A stretch of 64,000 bases of DNA from NCBI GenBank assembly GCA_905221605.1, contig CAJNDS010000393.1, forward strand, positions 75,001 to 139,000, given 5' to 3'. A program made the position numbers and the translations under genes. Under the pieces are notes generated by a model. It searched no databases and was not told where the DNA came from. It worked only from the letters and a program-made list of their open reading frames with translations. Origin of the DNA: Symbiodinium natans (taxonomy: Eukaryota > Sar > Dinophyceae > Suessiales > Symbiodiniaceae). Shown in pieces: positions 54,115 to 61,340 of the stretch. Every line of letters starts with the position of its first letter. Position 1 is the stretch's first letter.

Positions 54115-54984
54115 ATGAGTATCAGACCATTGACGTATAAAAAAGTTTATGTAAATTCAAAATACCGCACTTCAAACAGTCGTGGAATAAGCGACTTTCA
54201 AATTGAATTAAGGGAAACCTTTGAAATACCCGATGGCACTATTATGCAAGTTCACGAGTTAGCCATTCCGAATACGTGGTATTCAATAAACACAAATAAT
54301 CAAAATCTATATTTTAGACATCAGATCATCGCACCAGCTACACCGCAAGGCATAACGTATAGGCGTATTGAAATACCAGTGGGAAATTACTCACCGCCGG
54401 AATTAGCAAATGCAATTCAGACACAACTGAATTTTTTCTTTGATAGTGGCGGTCGGTCAAATTCCTATACCGTAACATACAACACGATATCAAATAAGAT
54501 GACGGTATCCTCAAATTATACAGAGGTGCTTTTTATTCCCTTAACTGATGCCGACGTTCCATCTTTCGTAGGTTCGTTTTCCAACAGTGTAGATCTGAAT
54601 AATTTGAACTCTATAAATGAAGTGTTAAGTTTTAACGTTACGGTAGGCGATAGTTTCACTTCATCCGCTCCATGGACAACCGGCTTTATTAAGCTTCTCC
54701 ATCACCAAGACCTATACATATCGTGTCCGGAACTGTCAAATAATAATTTTCATAGTCCTTCGTCTTTTTCAAACGCGATCGTAAAAAAAGTTCCTGTCAA
54801 TGCTTCCTTCGCAGGTATTATAAATGATCCCTACGGCGTTACAGATTACGATTATGTCAATGTCTCACGTCGTTCAATAAGACGGCTAACTTTTAGAATA
54901 ACTGATGAAACGGGCAACCTTATCGACTTCAACGGCGTCGATCTCAGTTTTAGCCTCCTCTTTCATAATAGCGATGCTACATGA
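54115..54984 (+). CDS. Probable minor capsid (penton-type) protein
   Basis: 289 aa from ATG 54115, preceded by a TATATAACAATATT tract; the frame is open upstream but lacks an ATG. The N-terminal part (VYVNSKYRTSNSRGISDFQI, then MQVHELAIPNTWYSINTNN and EIPVGNYSPPELANAIQTQL) follows a pattern I associate with PLV minor capsid proteins: an N-S-R-like start, an IPNTxYxI strand and a GNYxxxELxxxIxxxL helix. The rest is beta-rich. First gene of the plus-strand virion block; its stop overlaps a downstream ATG (ATGA). The penton assignment is by family resemblance only. Confidence 0.65.
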   Translation: MSIRPLTYKKVYVNSKYRTSNSRGISDFQIELRETFEIPDGTIMQVHELAIPNTWYSINTNNQNLYFRHQIIAPATPQGITYRRIEIPVGNYSPPELANAIQTQLNFFFDSGGRSNSYTVTYNTISNKMTVSSNYTEVLFIPLTDADVPSFVGSFSNSVDLNNLNSINEVLSFNVTVGDSFTSSAPWTTGFIKLLHHQDLYISCPELSNNNFHSPSSFSNAIVKKVPVNASFAGIINDPYGVTDYDYVNVSRRSIRRLTFRITDETGNLIDFNGVDLSFSLLFHNSDAT

Positions 54985-55019
54985 AACGTAATAGAAAATA
55001 TATAGAACAATATATATAT

Positions 55020-55571
55020 ATGACAGATCAAAGCTCGGAAATTGTAGCAGTCAATGATGAACCTGAAAATGAAGCAACCGAAGCGCAACCTGAAACCGAA
55101 GCACCAATGCCTGAACCGGAAAAGGAAGAAGCTAAACGAGTTAAAATTCGCGACGTTGTAAAAGAACCTGCTGAATGTAGGGACTGTAAAAAAACGATGA
55201 CTGTAAAAACGTTGAGATATACCCATCCTGAAAAATGCGAAAAGAAACCAAGTAATATTATTGATAAACCAGTAAAAAGACAAGCACCTAGAACCAAAGC
55301 AAAAATAAACGTTGAACCTCTCGCACCGGAACATAATGAAAATAATTCAGTGGCACCGCCACAATATCAAGAACAACAACCGCCTGTTACAAAAGCAATT
55401 CCGCCAGTGCAACCGCAACAATTTTCAAATCCTTATGCAAATTTAACGCAACAACAATTATTGCAATTACAAATGAAATCAATGAACGCCGAAATTTTGA
55501 GAAGAAGACAGGAAAAATCTGAAAATATGTGTAAAGCAATGTTTCAATCAAGAAGTAAAAAATCTAAATAA
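55020..55571 (+). CDS. Zinc-site protein with Glu- and Pro/Gln-rich flanks
   Basis: 183 aa from the ATG at 55020, chosen because it follows TATATATATATG like other viral starts; an upstream in-frame ATG at 54981 overlaps the preceding stop. Contents: acidic N-terminus (EPENEATEAQPETEAPMPEP), a compact zinc motif CRDCKKTMTVKTLRYTHPEKC (about residues 53-73, CxxC...HxxxC), then a Pro/Gln-rich stretch and a Lys/Arg-rich end. The zinc motif resembles one seen in proteins of other large DNA viruses of protists. Likely a virion or DNA-binding protein. Confidence 0.7.
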   Translation: MTDQSSEIVAVNDEPENEATEAQPETEAPMPEPEKEEAKRVKIRDVVKEPAECRDCKKTMTVKTLRYTHPEKCEKKPSNIIDKPVKRQAPRTKAKINVEPLAPEHNENNSVAPPQYQEQQPPVTKAIPPVQPQQFSNPYANLTQQQLLQLQMKSMNAEILRRRQEKSENMCKAMFQSRSKKSK

Positions 55572-55583
55572 AAATATATACAA

Positions 55584-55925
55584 ATGGTTCTATATAATAG
55601 GTTCAAATTTCAGAAAAACAAAAGAATGCATAAGAAAAAATCATTAGATAATCCCGTCGTGAATTCACCCGAAGATCTGGTGTATAGGCAACAAAATATT
55701 GATTATTTACTGAATTTGAAAAAGCAACTGGAAGCGAGAGAGGCAAAAGAAAAGAATCTGGCGTTTAAACGTAGATTGTTAGAGGGTCAGATGAAAGCAA
55801 AGTATGAAAGTGAGATGTCAAGATTGAAAGGGGAAATGCATAATCCTAGAATACCCGAGACTTCTCTGGAACATCTCAAAAAAAGGTATGACACATTAAG
55901 CGAATTAAGTGAAACAATTTTCTAA
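55584..55925 (+). CDS. Coiled-coil viral protein
   Basis: 113 aa. Basic N-terminus (FKFQKNKRMHKKK), then a long helix (YLLNLKKQLEAREAKEKNLA). It is 12 nt after the zinc-site gene and 18 nt before the next, so part of the late cluster. Not recognised. Confidence 0.65.
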   Translation: MVLYNRFKFQKNKRMHKKKSLDNPVVNSPEDLVYRQQNIDYLLNLKKQLEAREAKEKNLAFKRRLLEGQMKAKYESEMSRLKGEMHNPRIPETSLEHLKKRYDTLSELSETIF

Positions 55926-55943
55926 AACAATATATAAAAAAGA

Positions 55944-57299
55944 ATGGTAGTTAAAAATGCTGGAATACAATTTCACAGAAGATCGAGATATGAAGATATT
56001 TTGGAGCTGGTTAATGACGACGAAGAAGCGTTGAAACCCTTTCCGAATAGAGATGCTGTATTTTATAAACAAAGCAACAAAGGAACTCGTTTTGATGGAA
56101 AAGATCATTTGGACAAATTAAAAGTTCAAGAAAAACAAATTGCCGAAAGAATTGTTAGGGATCATATGCTACGCGAATACGCTAGCGATAACAATTTTAC
56201 ACATAGAGCATTATTTACAGAGCACGACCGCCCAGAACCAGAACAACCCAGATCGCCAGAAATGTTTCGTATTGCAACGGACACCGACAATATGTCTTTT
56301 ATTGAAGAATTCGGCACACCCCCCGAGCAACAATTGTTTCAAATCGATGAAACATTAGGAAACGTAGCAACCGCACATCAAGGCAACCAACAAGCAATCA
56401 ATCAAGCGCACCAACAACAGTTAGAAAGAGAGGAAGAAGGCGGTTCGGGCATTCTTCGGAGTTTAGGAAGCGGGGCATTAAGTTTAGGAAGCGGGGCATT
56501 AAGTTTAGGAAGCGGGGCATTACGAGTAGGGGGCAATGTTGCGGGCAATATGATTTCCGGTATGGATTTTACTTCTGCCGCGTTTGCTGGACTTACACAG
56601 GAAGCCGCGCAAGCATTAGGCGAGACATTAATGAGGAGAATAAACCCGCCCCCCAGACAGCTATTAGACTTTTCAGGAGATCCTCGCGCGGGTCAATTTA
56701 CAACTTATGACCCAATGCCAATTCCAAACATGGAATATTTACAACCCTCAATAGTTTTACAACCACATCAACCTAACGTCGGTGCTACACAACAACCTTT
56801 ACCGATTGCATCATCAAGCCAACCTACGCTAGCAGAATTACCACCAATACCACGTCCAATACCACAGCGACCAACAGAGCCGAGAACAAAAGCAAGACCC
56901 AGACCATCACCGAAAACACCGCCACCACCACAGCCAAATTTTCAAGAAGGCGGTTCGTCAAGTTCAAGCGGAAACGCGCCACCTCCACAACCACCGCAAC
57001 CACCACAAAATGAACGCCCACGAACCCGTTTAACAAGAAAAACAAATTTGAAGGAAGGAACAACAGAAGAGCAGGATATGGCATCACCTACATTAATCAT
57101 TCCAAGCAAAATAGGTATTCAAAAATTGAGAGAAGTATTCGAAGAAGCTAACAACAGAAATACTATAAATACTAAAACTTACAGAAGCTATAAAAGTATA
57201 TATAACAATTGGATCAGGTCAGCGGGAGATAAAGAAATGAAAAAACAATATCTGAAAGAACTCAAAGATTTGTATAGAAAAGAAATATTCAGAAAATAA
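55944..57299 (+). CDS. Large low-complexity virion-type protein with LGSGALS repeats
   Basis: 451 aa. Parts in order: an N-terminal charged region, three exact tandem units LGSGALS followed by a Gly/Ala-rich hydrophobic stretch (about 170-210: GGNVAGNMISGMDFTSAAFAG) that might insert in or fuse with a membrane, a long Pro-rich linker (about 255-350), and a small basic C-terminal helical domain (SYKSIYNNWIRSAGDKEMKK). Architecture recalls internal or membrane-associated virion proteins, but no homologue is recognised. Confidence 0.65.
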   Translation: MVVKNAGIQFHRRSRYEDILELVNDDEEALKPFPNRDAVFYKQSNKGTRFDGKDHLDKLKVQEKQIAERIVRDHMLREYASDNNFTHRALFTEHDRPEPEQPRSPEMFRIATDTDNMSFIEEFGTPPEQQLFQIDETLGNVATAHQGNQQAINQAHQQQLEREEEGGSGILRSLGSGALSLGSGALSLGSGALRVGGNVAGNMISGMDFTSAAFAGLTQEAAQALGETLMRRINPPPRQLLDFSGDPRAGQFTTYDPMPIPNMEYLQPSIVLQPHQPNVGATQQPLPIASSSQPTLAELPPIPRPIPQRPTEPRTKARPRPSPKTPPPPQPNFQEGGSSSSSGNAPPPQPPQPPQNERPRTRLTRKTNLKEGTTEEQDMASPTLIIPSKIGIQKLREVFEEANNRNTINTKTYRSYKSIYNNWIRSAGDKEMKKQYLKELKDLYRKEIFRK

Positions 57300-57309
57300 T
57301 ATAAGCTCC

Positions 57310-57350
57310 AAAATATTTCAATAAACTATTATTCTTTATTGAAATATTTT
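57310..57350. terminator. Bidirectional hairpin with AATAAA on both strands
   Basis: 16-bp perfect arms, AAAATATTTCAATAAA (57310-57325) and its complement (57335-57350), loop 9 nt, starting 10 nt after the stop of the 451-aa gene. Each arm reads CAATAAA on one strand, so it can serve as poly(A) signal or hairpin end for the plus-strand gene and for the minus-strand spliced gene that converges here. Confidence 0.65.
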
Positions 57351-57496
57351 CATTATTCCAGTCACCCAAGTATTGACGGTCTTCATGTTTTTCACCCCAC
57401 TGTCGGGCATCGCTGTGACATGTGCCGACGCCACGCAGAAGAACCCCTCCTGCAAGGATTTAGTGGAAAAACAAATTATATTATTATAACTACTTA
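57351..57496 (-). other. Possible additional exon of the spliced minus-strand gene
   Basis: On the minus strand CCTTGCAG|GAGGGGTTC opens a GC-richer frame (FFCVASAHVTAMPDSGVKNM) that ends at TAA 57316-57318 within the hairpin. The upstream sequence TTTA|GTAAGTAG would be a good donor for a 47-nt intron. If spliced this way the joined codon is TAG, so this may be 3' UTR. Confidence 0.35.
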
Positions 57497-57801
57497 CTAA
57501 ACAAAAAGAATACAAAAATGATTGATTTCTTCATTCAGTCCTCCATTGTGTAGCCAATGGTCTGTGTCATTATCCATAGTCCTCGACAGGGAAATAAAAT
57601 ACACTAAACTATTACTTATTTTTACCCACCCACCTTCAAGAAGACTTCAAAAGGAATGTCGCCCACCAGATGATACAGTGATCGCAGGTCGCCCCAGCAA
57701 CGAAGACGATCACCTTTCAGGGTAAAATAAAAAGAACAAAACAATTACTATATTAATTTCTTACTAGATTCAAAAAGTATTTTTAAAACGCCCCACCTCA
57801 T
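57497..57801 (-). CDS. Small intron-containing gene in the viral element
   Basis: Model of three exons: 57765-57801 (ATG overlaps the TGA stop of the upstream gene, ATGA), 57626-57713 and 57497-57581. Lengths total 210 nt, giving 69 aa with phases that agree. Introns are 51 and 44 nt with donors GTAAGA and GTAAAA, and acceptors AAAG|G and CGAG|G. The protein reads LRCWGDLRSLYHLVGDIPFE in exon 2 and MDNDTDHWLHNGGLNEE in exon 3. No function is recognised; it could instead be a 3' extension of the ubiquitin-like transcript. Confidence 0.35.
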
Positions 57802-58917
57802 CCTGATTTTTTAGGGCGTCCTCGCCCTTTTTTCGGCGTAGATATGGAAACGGTATTCAGATAAGGCATTTGTGTGCATAAGGAACCACCATTCACGTAT
57901 GGCACGATACCATTCGCATCGGGCATGACGATGTCACCATCGTGTCCTTCACAATCTTCTTCTTCTCCGTCATCGTCATCGTCGTCGTCATCGTCGTCGT
58001 CGTCGTCATCGTCATCGTTTTTAGGGGGTGCTCGACTGGGCAAACTATTACTTCGCTTCATCCCTCGCTTCTTTCTAGTTTTAGGCTCTTTTGTCATAGT
58101 ATCATATAACTTTTCCCAACTAATAGAACCATCATCTACTCCAAAAAGATTAACAATAACGGCTTCCATAGAACGACGAACCAAACGATCGCAACAGTCT
58201 TTCAACAAAAGAACTTCACCTAAATTACTATCAATATAAGGCATCGTAAGATCCACGAGTTGTTTAATTCGGAGTTCGCCCTTGTTATGTCCAGCTAGGG
58301 TAGGAATAGATTTCGTTAAGTCTTTGTTGGATACATTTTTAAACAACTCGCGGATGCATTCTTTCGGGTTGTCCTTGGACTTATCAACCAATTCTTTAAC
58401 CTTCTTAACAGCCTCATCAAAAACAGAACACTCAACCGAAGAACTCTCCATACGATATTTCTTGCCCCTTATCTCCTCATCGATAAACCGAACCCGCTGA
58501 ACCTTGGAAGAATACCCCGCTGTAAGTTTAAAACCCTCGTCATCAACCGACTTACGTTTTTTAGGCGCACCACCAACCATTAGGGGGACTTTATTACCAT
58601 GGTTATCATAAACCCACGTAGCTTCTCCACCGCCATTACCCTCCTCCTCCATATCAGTCTCGCCCTCGCTGTCGTTGCGAAGCAGGACGTCCAATAAATC
58701 ACCAGATGCATCCATAGTATCAGATTGAACCTCGGATTTAAATTTTTCAACAAAGAAAAATACTTACAATTTTAAGACAGGATACCTTCCACGTCTGAAC
58801 GTCGCGGTGGATGCCATATTTTTCCTCGATCTTGGTCTTCACGTTGTCGATGGTGTCTGATGCTTCCACATCCATAGCGATGGTCTCGCCCGTCATGGTC
58901 TTCACGAAGATCTGCAT
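57798..58917 (-). CDS. Ubiquitin-like domain spliced to an acidic AT-hook protein (viral cargo gene)
   Basis: Exon 1 (58768-58917, 50 codons) starts [20 protein letters not shown], closely matching the ubiquitin N-terminus, and continues through [17 protein letters not shown], then departs from it. A 37-nt intron (GTAAGT...CCGAG|G) joins it in phase to exon 2 (57798-58730), giving 360 aa. Exon 2 alone has its own ATG at 58715 (305 aa). It contains an acidic stretch, a helical mid part ([20 protein letters not shown]), a run of 14 or more Asp, and a C-terminal AT-hook ([10 protein letters not shown]) that binds the minor groove of AT-rich DNA. The C-terminal half of ubiquitin, including GG, is missing, so conjugation is unlikely. 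An alternative donor 18 nt upstream keeps the same phase. Likely nuclear; role in infection unknown. Confidence 0.6.
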
Positions 58918-59394
58918 AGCCTCAATACCAAAAAAAAAAGAACATATAAAAAAAACTTATCCACGTATAAAATCATAACTACTAAAAAAAACTTGATATA
59001 ATGCAATACGAGTAGCGACGGGTCTTGGCGAATTGAAAAGAGTTGAAACACTCTAAAAAGTTTGGAGCAAAAACGCTACATTGAAAAACAGATGCCTCAA
59101 CTAAACGCTCCCAACATGCAATGCTCACAGAATACGCCTTGTAAAGTGCATTATTTTTAGCTTTCACAGGTGGCTCGACTGGTGTGTAGCTACACTGCTA
59201 TGTCTGCTATAATGCGGATCATTCGCAACACTTTGGTCGCTTATCAAAACTGACGAGGAACAAAAGCATTTCATGCACTCGTCTGCTTCAAGTTAAAATT
59301 CGTTTAGATTAGCAAAACACAGCGTAGCCAAAATTGATGCACTAGCGAAGGTGCCTATACAAAGCGCTCATCAGATGGTAAAGAACTGATCGTC
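58918..59394. other. Upstream region of the ubiquitin-like gene
   Basis: Immediately upstream of the ubiquitin ATG the minus strand reads GGTATTGAG|GCT, a likely 5'-UTR splice acceptor. A 61-aa minus-strand frame (58982-59167) may be a leader exon: it contains a segment (59042-59080) nearly identical to the leader of the next gene (59825-59863). The rest (59170-59394) has no clear gene. Confidence 0.4.
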
Positions 59395-59808
59395 CTAGTC
59401 GTCGTCGTCGTCATCGTCGTCATCGTCTGGCGTTGAAGTCCCGCACGATGTAGAATCATATCCGCGATCAATTTCTCCGATGTCTCCTTCATCAATGTCA
59501 GAAGGATATCCTTCTTCAACGTTCCGCTCATCTGCCATATAAACGTCGAGGTAGATATGAACATCATAGTTTATTGGGATCAATGCCAGTTCTCGGACAA
59601 GGGTTCGTCTGCCATCGAAATCCACGTGCTGGATGATACGGGTCTCATTGATGACGATTTCATCGATCTCATCAACTGTAAAGGGCGCCAAGATTTGGTT
59701 GATCGACATCACTGACGCGTCCGCCCACGAAAGGGTTTGATAACTCATGGTCGCTCCACCATCTGGAACGCTGTGATACTCAACATCGATCCGGATGTTT
59801 TCAGTCAT
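59395..59808 (-). CDS. Acidic viral cargo protein with Asp tail
   Basis: 137 aa from ATG 59808; in-frame upstream codons include a further ATG and a GTG, but the segment before 59808 is shared with another gene's leader and is more likely untranslated. Sequence: NIRIDVEYHSVPDGGATMSY, INQILAPFTVDEIDEIVINE, YDVHIYLDVYMADERNVEEG, ending in ten Asp. Beta-rich and acidic; the Asp run resembles that of the neighbouring AT-hook protein. Not recognised. Confidence 0.55.
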   Translation of the reverse strand: MTENIRIDVEYHSVPDGGATMSYQTLSWADASVMSINQILAPFTVDEIDEIVINETRIIQHVDFDGRRTLVRELALIPINYDVHIYLDVYMADERNVEEGYPSDIDEGDIGEIDRGYDSTSCGTSTPDDDDDDDDDD

Positions 59809-59824
59809 GGCGACCAATCTATGA

Positions 59825-59863
59825 ATTGAAACACTCTGAAAAGTTTGAAGCATAAATGCTACG
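59825..59863 (-). repeat. Leader sequence shared with 59042-59080
   Basis: TTGAAACACTCT.AAAAGTTTG.AGCA.AAA.GCTAC, about 38 nt with five or fewer differences between the two copies, in the same orientation, each just upstream of a cargo gene. Confidence 0.7.
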
Positions 59864-59993
59864 ACGGAAAATATATTCTCGCACTGCACAACCGATCATG
59901 ACAGAATGCACATGACGCACTGCCTGCAATACGATATACAATAAAAAGTTTTAAAAGTTTTAAAAACTAAAATATATAGTATTATATATATAG

Positions 59994-60230
59994 ATGAAAA
60001 AATCGGTTCAAGATGAATTGTTTGAAATTCTTTACAAACAAGCAAAGCACGAATTAGAAAAGCTAGAAATCATCAAAGAAAGTAGGATAAGCAAAATCGA
60101 AGAAATAAAACAAAAATGCGTTATAGAAAAAGAAGAACAGGAACATTTAGATAAGGAAATGAAATATTTAGATAGACAAATTGAGCTACAAAAGGAATTG
60201 ATAGATTTATATGAAAATAATAATTCTTAA
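59994..60230 (+). CDS. Small coiled-coil viral protein
   Basis: 78 aa, almost entirely a charged helix with heptad pattern (LYKQAKHELEKLEIIKESR and DKEMKYLDRQIELQKELIDL). ATG 59994 follows ACTAAAATATATAGTATTATATATATAG, the same TATA-like start module as left-arm genes. It is the outermost gene at the right end, mirroring the 105-aa gene at the left end, and its stop lies 21 nt from the terminal repeat. Unknown function. Confidence 0.75.
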   Translation: MKKSVQDELFEILYKQAKHELEKLEIIKESRISKIEEIKQKCVIEKEEQEHLDKEMKYLDRQIELQKELIDLYENNNS

Positions 60231-60250
60231 AATCTTTACAAAGATTTTTA

Positions 60251-60551
60251 ACAAAGATAATTTATAAAATGCAATTTTTCAACAAATATTTTTGGAAGAT
60301 TTTTATGATGAAAAAAATGGAAAATTATTTTTATGAAAATTTTGGAAAATTTTATGATGAAATTTTTAATATTTTTTATCATAAAATTATTGATTTTTTA
60401 TTGAGATTTTTTGTTAGGAATGGTTGAGGGTAGGATGTCAAAAATTAGGAAAAATATATTGAAATGTTGAAAACGTATATCCCCCCCTAGGGAAAAAACG
60501 AATGAGGGTTGAGCGGGTGTAAAAAAAAGTGGGGCATACCCTGTCCTAACT
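60251..60551 (-). repeat. Right terminal inverted repeat (301 bp)
   Basis: Reverse complement of 38368-38668 with one substitution seen. It ends ...ATACCCTGTCCTAACT immediately before the target duplication. Confidence 0.95.
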
Positions 60552-60556
60552 ATTTG
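60552..60556. repeat. Target-site duplication ATTTG (right)
   Basis: Copy of 38363-38367. Confidence 0.85.
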
Positions 60557-60896
60557 CGGGGGTTCGGCTCGTCCCAAAATGAGGACGTGGACTTGGTCTT
60601 CTCGCTCCTGGGCGAGATGCGCTGTCGGGTGTCCCTGGCGCTGGCCTTCACGGTGCGATCGCTCAGCATCGCGGACTGCAAGGACTTGGTGGAAGCCAAG
60701 GCAGATCTGACCATTGCGGACGGCCGGGGATACACGCCCCTCCACAACGCGGTGCGGTTTCGCAACGTGGAGGCCGTGAGGTTCCTGCTGCAAAACGGCG
60801 CGCGCCAGGGACTCCGGGACAAGCTGGGCAACACCTCCTTGCACGTCATCCCGCTCTACGCCGACGAGACGACTCTGCAGCTGTGCCAAGAGCTGG
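60557..60896 (+). pseudogene. Right part of interrupted host exon: ankyrin repeats
   Basis: About 113 codons. After SSQNEDVDLVFSLLGEM and a connector (RSLSIADCKDLVEAKAD) comes an almost canonical ankyrin repeat: GRGYTPLHNAVRFRNVEAV followed by RFLLQNGA. A partial second repeat (DKLGNTSLHVIPLYADE) follows, with donor GTGAGG at 60897. Ankyrin repeats bind protein partners. The left half of this exon is at 38254-38367; the 22-kb element lies between them with no frame shift at the junction once one ATTTG is discounted. Confidence 0.75.
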
Positions 60897-61340
60897 GTGA
60901 GGATGCCGCCTCTAGGCTCGCAATCTTATGGGGGTTTAGGGTTTAGGGTTTAGGGTTTAGGGTTTCCAAAACCCCTTCCGCCCAATCTCTCCCATTGCTT
61001 CTGTTTGGGCATAGGGCTTCCGGCTTCTATTCAGCCTCCTAGCATTCACCCGGAGCACCCTAAACTCTAAATCCCTGTACCGCGTAACTTGCGGGTTTCA
61101 TGAAACCTAATGAGAGGCTTTATGCCTAAGCCCTAGACCCGAAACCTAGGGTTTGGGTATTTTAAGTTTAGGGTTAGTTCTTTCCATGGGGGTCCCCGTG
61201 TGATTGCTAGGGCATATTCCGTAATTCTTGCTCGGCATTAAAAAATGTACCTTAAGGAATATGACCCTAAACCCTAAACCGTAGAAACCGTAAACCCTAA
61301 ACCCTCAAGCCTATATATTTTGGCGTCTTTGGGGGCCCAG

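Larger units (their letters stand above)
38368..60551. mobile_element. Integrated Polinton-like virus / virophage-like element, 22,184 bp
   Basis: Bounded by 301-bp inverted repeats and a 5-bp target duplication. The composition is AT-rich against GC-rich host exons, with almost no telomere-type repeats. It carries a morphogenesis set (double-jelly-roll type capsid protein, probable minor capsid protein, A32-like ATPase), an RVE integrase, and a polymerase-like/helicase fusion. It also encodes a receptor-binding-type fibre and a lipase-like protein. No adenain-like or Ulp1-like maturation protease was recognised, which argues for a PLV and not a Polinton or classical virophage. All long viral frames are intact, so the copy may still be functional. 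The host of the free virus would be the alga itself or a giant virus infecting it; the sequence does not decide. Confidence 0.9.

Noticed and set aside
59313-59340. Possible relic spliced-leader (GTAGCCAAAATTG) near 59325
   Set aside because: Only about eight contiguous bases agree with the dinoflagellate spliced-leader; chance match.
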